Source: Planctomycetaceae bacterium
GTDB lineage: Bacteria > Planctomycetota > Planctomycetia > Planctomycetales > Planctomycetaceae
Assembly: GCA_016795125.1 (NCBI GenBank)
Contig: JAEUIG010000297.1
Coordinates: 1 to 8,062 of the forward strand
Direction of reading: 5' to 3'
DNA length: 8,062 bases
Both the position numbers and the translations under genes were made by a program. This document shows, piece after piece, positions 1-7,198 of this stretch. The notes beneath the pieces are model-generated. The model was not told the origin of the DNA. It did not search any database and saw nothing but the letters and a program-made list of their open reading frames with translations. Each line of letters starts with the position of its first letter. Position 1 is the stretch's first letter.

Positions 1-921
1 GCCGTAGTTCGACGGCACGCGCACCCCCAGCACGAGCGGCGGGGTTAAACCCCGCCGCTCAGCGCTGACCTTGTCCAGCATTTGGCGGACCGATTCGACC
101 AAGCCGTTCATCAGTGACACCCGCTCGTCGGTCGTCCCCCCTTTGAAGAAATTGGGGAAGCGATTGAAGTCCAGCTCAATGCCGTCGCTGTCATAGCGGC
201 GCACGGCTTCCTCGATGAGCGCCAGCACATACGCGCGGACCTCCGGCTGTATGAAGTCCGGCGCGCCGCTCCCCTGATACTGCACGGTCCCCAGCCGCCA
301 CTCCGGATGCTCTGCCAGAAACGCCGTACGCAGGAAGTCGTTCCCATGATCGTCGTTCATCCGGAAGCTGAGCAGCGCCTCGCGCCCGCGCGCCTTGGCT
401 TCCGCCAGAATCACCGCATACGGGTCCACCCCGTTGTTGAAAAACGCTTCGACGTTCGCAAACCGCTGCTGCTCCGAAGCCGGCCATTTGGCCCGCTCCT
501 CGGGCGTCGAGTTCCCCCCGCGCATCGTTCCGACCGCCGTCGGGTAATACATCACCTGTGCATTAATGCACACGAGGATCGTGTCGACATCGCTGCCGTC
601 ATACGCAACCTCCTCGACCAGTTGCTTGAGGTCGTCCACGTTCAGCGCCACCGGCCCCTTCGAATTCGCCCGCGTGACGAGACACGAATCGCCGTCGAAG
701 TTGTAAAGCACGCGCCGCACTTTTCTCCCCTCTCCCTCCGGGAGAAGGGCCGGGGGTGAGGGCGAGCTTTCTCCAATCGCTCCCCCACTCACCGAGCGGC
801 GGGGTTCAACCCCGCCGCTCCGCGTACCACCCCCCAGCAGCACCGCCGCCGCCACAATCCCGCCACCCCACAGCGACAGAACCCGCATGCCAGCAGACGC
901 GGCCAGTCGACGACGATTCAT
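1..921 (-). CDS. Exported TIM-barrel glycosidase-like protein (GHL10-like), 3' end outside window
   Basis: The frame is open from an ATG at 921 to the window edge (307 codons, no stop), so this is the N-terminal part. GGAG lies 6 bases before the ATG. Residues 1-32 look like a signal peptide: an RRR cluster at 3-5, then a hydrophobic stretch at about 12-30. Residues about 34-66 are encoded by two repeat elements and look like a linker. The conserved-looking core starts near residue 69 (RRVLYNFDGDSC). It continues with strand-like ILVCINAQVMYYP (115-127), EALLSFRMNDDHG (181-193) and DGIELDFNRFPNFF (246-259), the last with acidic residues at a barrel strand end as in glycosidase-like barrels. 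A second palindrome encodes residues about 288-297 between a predicted helix and strand VLGVRVP. It is probably a secreted carbohydrate-active or related protein. The family is assigned from motif style only, and the substrate is unknown. Confidence 0.72.
   Translation of the reverse strand, partial: MNRRRLAASAGMRVLSLWGGGIVAAAVLLGGGTRSGGVEPRRSVSGGAIGESSPSPPALLPEGEGRKVRRVLYNFDGDSCLVTRANSKGPVALNVDDLKQLVEEVAYDGSDVDTILVCINAQVMYYPTAVGTMRGGNSTPEERAKWPASEQQRFANVEAFFNNGVDPYAVILAEAKARGREALLSFRMNDDHGNDFLRTAFLAEHPEWRLGTVQYQGSGAPDFIQPEVRAYVLALIEEAVRRYDSDGIELDFNRFPNFFKGGTTDERVSLMNGLVESVRQMLDKVSAERRGLTPPLVLGVRVPSNYG
34..60. repeat. 27-bp perfect palindrome, copy 1 (inside CDS)
   Basis: Two 13-bp arms, GAGCGGCGGGGTT and its exact complement, flank a single central A. 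The copy lies inside the minus-strand glycosidase-like gene and encodes residues about 288-297 (ERRGLTPPL) without a stop. It is the same element as 794-820 but is read in a different codon phase. On RNA it would form a very stable GC-rich hairpin. Confidence 0.93.
725..765 (+). repeat. About 40-bp stem-type G/C-rich repeat, copy 1 (inside CDS)
   Basis: The core CTCTCCCTCCGGGAGA is followed by a GGCCGGGGGTGAGGGCGA-type tail. The same layout recurs at 6860-6897 and 7035-7077 in the same orientation. CTCTCCC pairs with GGGAGA-type bases to make a short stem. This copy lies in frame in the minus-strand gene and encodes residues about 53-66 (SPSPPALLPEGEGR), just after the signal peptide. Confidence 0.85.
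794..820. repeat. 27-bp perfect palindrome, copy 2 (inside CDS)
   Basis: Same 13-bp arms as 34-60, with a central C instead of A. It encodes residues about 34-44 (RSGGVEPRRS) of the minus-strand exported protein, directly after the hydrophobic part of the signal peptide. Only 28 bases separate it from the stem-type repeat at 725-765. Confidence 0.93.
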
Positions 922-1184
922 GAAGTACTCCGGCTGTGGCGCGTTTGTCCCTGGACTCTAGACCCTTGGCCCTCCGCCCTCTTCCGCATTGAACCACTAC
1001 CGCATGACGGACACAATCGGATTGGGACAGGGGACGGGCACTCACGACGCCATCTGGCATGCCAAGGTTGCAATCAAGCGCCAATCCGGCTGCAATAGCA
1101 AATCTCTCACTCGCGTTGCGACCGCTCCCAAGCACATCATCCTTCGGGCTGTCATCCGACCCACAGTCTCAATCTGTGAGTGAC
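922..1184. promoter_or_regulatory. Divergent intergenic region, no confident promoter seen
   Basis: This gap separates the minus-strand exported protein from the plus-strand redoxin-katG pair, so promoters for both directions should lie here. GGAG for the minus gene is at 928-931 (complement strand). A 10-bp palindrome TGGCATGCCA is at 1055-1064. A loose -35-like TTGCAA (1068-1073) has no well-spaced -10. I could not assign an OxyR-, PerR- or Fur-type site. Small reading frames in this gap have no supporting features. Confidence 0.4.
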
Positions 1185-1658
1185 ATGATCGGCATCGGTT
1201 CGCTGGCACCATCGTTCGACTGCACGGCCATTGCCAACGGTCGCTTTGTTGAATTGAACTGGCAACAGCTGCATCAGGATCAGGTGCTCGTCCTGTTGTT
1301 CGATTCCGTGGAATCGAGCAGCAACCTGCTGACGGAGATTGCGGAACTCAGGGCCGCCCAGGCGCAGTTTGCCCGACTCAAGGCCAGGCTGTACGTCGTC
1401 TGTCGGGATCCGGCTGATGAACTTCTGTCGGCCAATTTCCCGTTCCCGCTGCTGCTGGACCCGGACAACGAGATTGCGTGTCTGTACGACATGCTGCTGC
1501 CGGACGGAACGATGCTCTGGGGCCAGTGCATTGTCGATGCTGACGGCTTCGTTCAGCGGTTTGTCCAGTGCGATGTCCCCGCCTCGTCCAGCGTTGCCGA
1601 GTTGATTCACTACGTGGCGGCGGTCCGCGACTCCGAGACCACGCAGTCCCCCTGTTAG
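1185..1658 (+). CDS. Peroxiredoxin-fold (AhpC/TSA-like) protein lacking the usual peroxidatic cysteine
   Basis: 157 residues from ATG 1185. A GTG at 1176 in the same frame is an alternative start adding three residues, and neither start has a clear ribosome binding site. The layout follows the AhpC/TSA redoxin fold: IGSLAPSFDC (4-13), strand QVLVLLFDS (33-41), helix LLTEIAELRAAQAQFARL (48-65), strand ARLYVVCRD (67-75), FPFPLLLDPDNEIACLYDML (85-104) and the final VDADGFVQRFV (117-127). In AhpC the corresponding motif is FVCPTEI. Here it reads SNLLTEI, so Leu48 takes the place of the peroxidatic Cys, and the preceding Thr is also lost. Cysteines remain at 13, 73, 99, 115, 129 and at the very last residue, 157. 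The protein is cytosolic, with no signal peptide. It sits 89 bp before katG on the same strand, so a joint oxidative-stress role is likely. It may be a sensor, chaperone or thiol partner rather than a peroxidase. Confidence 0.8.
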   Translation: MIGIGSLAPSFDCTAIANGRFVELNWQQLHQDQVLVLLFDSVESSSNLLTEIAELRAAQAQFARLKARLYVVCRDPADELLSANFPFPLLLDPDNEIACLYDMLLPDGTMLWGQCIVDADGFVQRFVQCDVPASSSVAELIHYVAAVRDSETTQSPC

Positions 1659-1670
1659 CCAACGCCAGCA

Positions 1671-1689
1671 GCCGTCGACCATCGACGGC
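1671..1689 (+). promoter_or_regulatory. Hairpin between redoxin gene and katG
   Basis: GCCGTCGA and its exact complement TCGACGGC flank a 3-base loop (CCA), 12 bases after the redoxin stop codon. No T-run follows, so it does not look like an intrinsic terminator. It could be an RNA processing or stability element or a protein binding dyad that sets the redoxin:katG ratio. Confidence 0.55.
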
Positions 1690-1733
1690 GAACACCGACC
1701 AACGGAATTCAATCCGCATCGATTGGAATCACG

Positions 1734-1740
1734 AAAGGAG
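1734..1740 (+). promoter_or_regulatory. katG ribosome binding site
   Basis: AAAGGAG lies 7 bases before ATG 1748. It is the strongest Shine-Dalgarno match in the window and fixes the katG start, although the frame stays open further upstream to 1568. An imperfect dyad (AATC...GATT, 1711-1724) lies just before it. Confidence 0.85.
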
Positions 1741-1747
1741 CAAGCCC

Positions 1748-4006
<2,259 letters not shown>

Positions 4007-4061
4007 CCTCAAGGTCCGCCAGCCGCGGTTGACGTTCCGCGACATCGAACTTCGACGACCG
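4007..4061. other. Convergent gap between katG and the MFS gene
   Basis: Only 55 bp separate the two convergent stop codons. The gap holds a weak stem (CGCGG 4024-4028 pairing with CCGCG 4037-4041, 8-base loop) and a short dyad TCGAACTTCGA at 4045-4055. Neither is followed by a T-run in either direction. No confident intrinsic terminator is visible, so termination may be Rho-dependent or overlap the opposing genes. Confidence 0.4.
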
Positions 4062-5594
4062 TCACGCCGGCTGCCGTCGCCGTATCGTCCGTCCCTCGCG
4101 CTGCATGAAGAAATACGTCATCACCAGCGACCATCCGGCGATGGTGGTGAGGACGGTGAGGAACGCCGGCCAGCCTTGATGCTGCGCGATGCCGCCGCCG
4201 AAGAAGTAGAAGGTCGCAGTGGCGGCGAAGCCGATGGCGTCGAGGATCGCCACGAGGAAACCGGAGTGGCGGCCGCCGAAGTCGATCGAGAACACGCTGC
4301 ACGGAATGTAATAGCACGGCGACACGCACAGGCCGAACAGAAACAGCATGGTCAGCGCGGCCAGCAGCGGCCAGCGGCCGGTGAGGTCGGCATCGGGGAG
4401 CCAGGCGAGCATCAGCAGGCAGCCGGTGGCGACGGCGAGCAGGCCGGCCATCACGATGCCCATCTTCTTGCGATCGAGCTTGTCGAACACAAAGCCGCCG
4501 GCCAGCACGGAGATCAGGCTGCCGAGCGGAATGGCCGAGGCGGCCCGCGAGGCATCGGCCTGGTCGAGCTGCAGCACATCGCGCAGATAGATCGGCGCAA
4601 CGAGCAGAAAGTCCCACAGGATCGTCAGCCCCATCAGGCTGCACGAGATCAGCCAGAATCGGAGGCTGCTGAAGATGCGGGGCAGGGCCTCGGGGAGGGT
4701 GAGGTTGTCGAAGGGATGGGCCGACGGAATTTTCGATTTTGGATTTTGGATTTTCGATTCGGTGTGCGAGTTCGTGTCGATCTGCGATTGAGTGTCAACG
4801 TCCGACTTCTGATCTCCGACCTCCGACATCTGACCTCCGGCCTCATCCGGAATGGGGCCGTCCGGTCGCTCACGCAGACAGAGGCCGTAGAATGCTGCAA
4901 TAACGCAGCCGATGCCGGCGGCGATCCACAGCATGCCGCGCCACGACAGGTACGTCAGCAGCGAGCCGAGCGCGAACGTGGCTGTGAGCGTGCCGACGCG
5001 CGAACTGGTGGAGAGAATCCCCCACACGCGGCCGTACTGCTTCGGCGACGCCCAGTTGACGATGATCTTCGTCATCGACGGCCACCCCGCCGCCTGCGCC
5101 ATCAGCACGACGAAGAACGTCGCCTGCATCAGCCGCAGCGAGGACGACATCGCAAACAGTCCGACGAACAGCGACGCCACGAACAGCGCGACCGTAAACG
5201 TCCGCTTCCCGCCGAACGTATCCGCTGCCCACCCGCACAGGAACTTGCCGGTCATCGCGCCGCACGTCCCCGCCGCGAGCACCGTGCCCCAGGCTTCGAG
5301 GTCGATCCCCAGCGACGCGTCCCGCGTGATGGGATTGCCCGCCACGGTCGGGATCATCCGCAGCACCATGGACGCCGCATAGCCGGCGTACATGGTGGCG
5401 ATGGTGGCGCCCTGCCGGCGTCGGAAGGTGAATGGGTCGGTCGACAATTTTGGATTTTCGATTTGGATTGAAGGGAAAGGCTCACCGCAGAGATCGCAGA
5501 GTACGCGGAGTTTTGCTCCCGTTTTCTTCCCTGCGTCCTCCGCGCCCTCTGCGGTGATCTTCCTTCTTTCAAGTACGAATGACTTCCACCTCAC
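4062..5594 (-). CDS. MFS transporter, organophosphate/GlpT-like, with repeat-derived tail and central loop
   Basis: 510 residues from GTG 5594, the first start in the open frame, which overlaps the upstream acyltransferase stop as GTGA. A TTG at 5447 (residue 50) is an alternative start that would give 461 residues. Twelve hydrophobic segments in two halves are plausible, beginning near residue 61 and ending near 497. The motif GKFLCGWAADTFGGKR (116-131) matches MFS loop 2-3, and GGFVFDKLDRKKMG (366-379) is its counterpart in the second half. GWPSMTKIIVNWASPKQYGR (170-189) resembles the GlpT-type organophosphate:phosphate antiporter region. Residues 13-49 are encoded by a 76-bp inverted repeat plus heptamers, and residues 252-289 of the TM6-TM7 loop by two heptamer arrays. 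The substrate is unknown. A phosphorylated glycerol or sugar would suit the family and the acyltransferase neighbour. Confidence 0.88.
   Translation of the reverse strand: MRWKSFVLERRKITAEGAEDAGKKTGAKLRVLCDLCGEPFPSIQIENPKLSTDPFTFRRRQGATIATMYAGYAASMVLRMIPTVAGNPITRDASLGIDLEAWGTVLAAGTCGAMTGKFLCGWAADTFGGKRTFTVALFVASLFVGLFAMSSSLRLMQATFFVVLMAQAAGWPSMTKIIVNWASPKQYGRVWGILSTSSRVGTLTATFALGSLLTYLSWRGMLWIAAGIGCVIAAFYGLCLRERPDGPIPDEAGGQMSEVGDQKSDVDTQSQIDTNSHTESKIQNPKSKIPSAHPFDNLTLPEALPRIFSSLRFWLISCSLMGLTILWDFLLVAPIYLRDVLQLDQADASRAASAIPLGSLISVLAGGFVFDKLDRKKMGIVMAGLLAVATGCLLMLAWLPDADLTGRWPLLAALTMLFLFGLCVSPCYYIPCSVFSIDFGGRHSGFLVAILDAIGFAATATFYFFGGGIAQHQGWPAFLTVLTTIAGWSLVMTYFFMQREGRTIRRRQPA
4730..4757 (+). 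repeat. Heptamer array, TTTTSGA units (inside MFS gene)
   Basis: Four tandem 7-bp units: TTTTCGA, TTTTGGA, TTTTGGA, TTTTCGA. On the minus strand they encode residues 280-289 (SKIQNPKSKI) of the transporter's central loop. The AT-rich composition contrasts with the GC-rich surroundings. Confidence 0.9.
4801..4842 (+). repeat. Heptamer array, TCYGAYN-type units (inside MFS gene)
   Basis: Six tandem 7-bp units: TCCGACT, TCTGATC, TCCGACC, TCCGACA, TCTGACC, TCCGGCC. They encode residues about 252-265 (AGGQMSEVGDQKSD) of the MFS central loop. The segment 4758-4800 between this array and the previous one looks like a decayed or unrelated linker. Confidence 0.85.
5448..5467 (+). repeat. Short heptamer array near the MFS N-terminus
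   Basis: TTTTGGA, TTTTCGA, then a shortened TTTGGA: the same unit type as 4730-4757. It encodes residues about 43-49 (IQIENPK) if the GTG start is used. The alternative TTG start (5447) sits directly at its edge. Confidence 0.8.
5482..5557 (+). repeat. 76-bp long inverted repeat, copy 1
   Basis: Two 29-base arms (5482-5510 and 5529-5557) match at 23 of 29 positions around an 18-base loop. The outer ends, TCACCGCAGAG and CTCTGCGGTGA, are exact complements. It is the same element, in the same orientation, as 7083-7157. If the transporter starts at GTG 5594, this copy encodes residues 13-38 (ITAEGAEDAGKK...). Otherwise it lies in the spacer between the acyltransferase and the transporter. Confidence 0.9.
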
Positions 5595-6832
5595 TGCGGC
5601 AGTCGCAGTTGTGCCGGCTCCTTGTACATTCGTGTCTCGTTTGAGGTGCGGGCGAGGAGGTCGTTGAGCGATTGCTCGATCGATTGCAGCAGCGGGTCAA
5701 TCCTGGCCGTGCGATCGCGTTTTGCGCTGACTTCGATCGGCTGGCCGACTTCGATAATGGCCTTCATCGGGCCATTCGCCGCCTCCTCTCCGCTGAGATG
5801 TTCGTGGAAGCGTTCGACCGTTTCGAGGATGCGGTCGGCCGTGGGGCGGGTGGCGACGTACTGCGGCGGGTACAGGCTGACAGTCTGGGCAAACGTCGCA
5901 TCGTCGAGCTGTCGCCAGCGGCGATTCAGTTCGTCGAGGGAGAGTTCGCCGTCGATCATGGCCGGGAGGATCGCGCGACGGAGATCGCGGACTCGGGCGA
6001 TGGTCGAGCCGTCTTTCGTCCCCTTCAGCCATTCGGTTTCCAGCGGCGCGAGGATGTGGTTGATGAGGGCGGTGCGGCGATCATCAATGCCGCCGCTGTG
6101 CGCGCGGCCGACGTACTCCTGTTCCTTGAGGGCGAGCAGCGCGTGGCCGACGCGGTAGATGCGCTCGACGAGGCACTGGCCGTGCAGCGGACGCCACGAG
6201 AGTCGCTGCTCGATGTTCGTGAGGATGCGATCGGCGGTGGCTTCGATGTCTCCCTGGTACACGTAGCGGATGGCGACCGGCACGGTGTAAATGCGGCGGT
6301 TGCCGGGGTTCGCGGATTCGAGTTTCGCCGCGGCCGTGCGGGCGATAAACGTCACTCCCTCCTGCAGGGGGTTGAGGCGTTCGTTGGAATGACTGAGAGC
6401 GCCTTCCGGAAAGATCACCAGTGGACGCTGTCCCGCGACGAGAATGTCCGTCGCCTTCTGGATTGACTGGCGGTCGATGCCTTCGCGATTCACGCTGAAC
6501 GCGCCGAGCCGGCGGATCATCCAGGCCAGCAGCTTGCTGCCGCGAAACAGGTGCGCGCTGGCCATGATGTAAAACGGCTGCCGCGCCTGGCTGGCGAGGC
6601 TCTGCAGCACCAGCGCGTCCGACATGCGGCAGTGGTTCGGTGCGATGAGCACGCCATGCCCGGCCTGCCGCAGCTCGCGCAGCGTCTGCTCGCCGCGGAC
6701 TTCAATCTGCGTGATGGCATGCTTCCGCTTCAGGTACAGCGGCAGCGCGCGGCCGATCACACGCGGCCACAGGTTCCCCTCATGCGGCGGAACAAACTGG
6801 TATTTCGACTCGGTATTCAGCAGCTTGGGCAC
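5591..6832 (-). CDS. PlsC-type glycerolipid acyltransferase with long C-terminal extension
   Basis: 413 residues from GTG 6832. An in-frame TGA lies 8 codons upstream, so this is the first usable start, and GGAAG precedes it. The LPLAT domain covers about residues 40-195: the HX4D catalytic motif at NHCRMSD (His67, Asp72), the substrate-binding block GAFSVNREG (110-118), the second binding block FPEGALSH (141-148) and VPVAIRY (184-190). These proteins transfer a fatty acyl group to a glycerophosphate-type acceptor at the membrane. No clear membrane helix is seen. PlsC enzymes are usually about 240 residues. The extra part from about residue 200 to 413 is rich in charged helices and I do not recognise it. 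The stop overlaps the downstream MFS start by 4 bp, which suggests one transcript. The exact acceptor lipid cannot be told from sequence. Confidence 0.9.
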   Translation of the reverse strand: MPKLLNTESKYQFVPPHEGNLWPRVIGRALPLYLKRKHAITQIEVRGEQTLRELRQAGHGVLIAPNHCRMSDALVLQSLASQARQPFYIMASAHLFRGSKLLAWMIRRLGAFSVNREGIDRQSIQKATDILVAGQRPLVIFPEGALSHSNERLNPLQEGVTFIARTAAAKLESANPGNRRIYTVPVAIRYVYQGDIEATADRILTNIEQRLSWRPLHGQCLVERIYRVGHALLALKEQEYVGRAHSGGIDDRRTALINHILAPLETEWLKGTKDGSTIARVRDLRRAILPAMIDGELSLDELNRRWRQLDDATFAQTVSLYPPQYVATRPTADRILETVERFHEHLSGEEAANGPMKAIIEVGQPIEVSAKRDRTARIDPLLQSIEQSLNDLLARTSNETRMYKEPAQLRLPQ

Positions 6833-6859
6833 GGCAGTGCTTCCAGCAAAAGTTCAGCT

Positions 6860-6897
6860 CTCCCCTCTCCCCCCGGGAGAGCCGGGGGGTGAGGGCA
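6860..6897 (+). repeat. Stem-type G/C-rich repeat, copy 2
   Basis: CTCCCCTCTCC, then CCCCGGGAGAG, then a CCGGGGGGTGAGGGCA tail. Same order and orientation as 725-765 and 7035-7077. It lies 28 bases upstream of the acyltransferase start, so it would fall in that gene's 5' leader or promoter. Confidence 0.85.
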
Positions 6898-6962
6898 AAT
6901 GCCTTGACGCTCCCGATCAGGCGTGAGCGCCGGCAGAATATCACGCGGGGGTTGGAAATGGG

Positions 6963-6990
6963 TTGATCGTTGATGGTTTATCGTTTATCG
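6963..6990 (+). repeat. Heptamer array, TTKATSG units
   Basis: Four tandem 7-bp units: TTGATCG, TTGATGG, TTTATCG, TTTATCG. The unit differs in sequence from the other arrays but has the same period. It lies in the divergent gap and is not in any convincing gene. Confidence 0.85.
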
Positions 6991-7034
6991 ACATAACGTG
7001 CACTAGCCGCGACCATAAGGGAGCGCACGCACCG

Positions 7035-7077
7035 CTCCCCCCTCTCCCTCCGGGAGAGGGGCCGGGGGTGAGGGCGA
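7035..7077 (+). repeat. Stem-type G/C-rich repeat, copy 3
   Basis: The cleanest copy: CCTCTCCCTCCGGGAGAGGG forms a stem and is followed by a GCCGGGGGTGAGGGCGA tail. It ends 5 bases before the 75-bp inverted repeat at 7083, so the two families are nearly abutted. Confidence 0.9.
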
Positions 7078-7082
7078 ATGAC

Positions 7083-7157
7083 TCACCGCAGAGATCGCGG
7101 AGGACGCAGAGAAGAACAGGAGAAGTACCTCTGCGTACTCCGCGCCCTCCGCGGTGA
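7083..7157 (+). repeat. 75-bp long inverted repeat, copy 2
   Basis: 29-base arms (7083-7111 and 7129-7157) match at 25 of 29 positions around a 17-base loop. Compared with 5482-5557 the outer arms are conserved and the loops differ. Both copies share the same arm asymmetry at arm positions 12-13 and 21, so the element has a defined orientation. No coding sequence for a transposase lies inside. Confidence 0.9.
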
Positions 7158-7170
7158 ACCTTCCTTTCAA

Positions 7171-7198
7171 TCGAAAACCTAAAATCGGAAGTCGAAAA
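7171..7198 (+). repeat. Degenerate heptamer array abutting the sialidase start codon
   Basis: Four 7-bp units: TCGAAAA, CCTAAAA, TCGGAAG, TCGAAAA. The final A is the first base of ATG 7198. The array therefore occupies the ribosome-binding position of the downstream gene, and TCGGAAG supplies the only purine-rich stretch there. Confidence 0.7.

Larger units (their letters stand above)
6833..7197. other. Repeat-filled divergent intergenic region
   Basis: About half of this 365-bp gap is repeats: a stem-type repeat (6860-6897), a heptamer array (6963-6990), a second stem-type repeat (7035-7077), a 75-bp inverted repeat (7083-7157) and another heptamer array (7171-7198). The gap should hold promoters for the acyltransferase (leftward) and the sialidase-like gene (rightward), but no convincing -35/-10 pair was found. 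A weak dyad, CGCTC...GAGCG, spans 6908-6929. Confidence 0.7.

Noticed and set aside
1055..1072. Sigma-54-like promoter (TGGC ... TTGCA) upstream of the redoxin gene
   Set aside because: There are 12 bases between the GG and GC elements instead of the required 10, and the left half is part of a simple palindrome.
989..1183. Small plus-strand reading frame of 64 residues in the divergent gap
   Set aside because: TTG start, no ribosome binding site, no recognisable motif, and it overlaps the probable promoter and start region of the redoxin gene.
4007..4061. Bidirectional intrinsic terminator between convergent genes
   Set aside because: Only a 5-bp stem with an 8-base loop and no T-run on either strand.
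4730..4842. Heptamer arrays considered as a CRISPR array
   Set aside because: Units are 7 bp and contiguous, with no 25-40-bp repeats separated by unique spacers and no cas genes.
4029..5471. Long plus-strand reading frame (480 residues) opposite the MFS gene
   Set aside because: Low-complexity Arg/Glu/His-rich product with no domain; the opposite strand encodes a clear 12-segment transporter.
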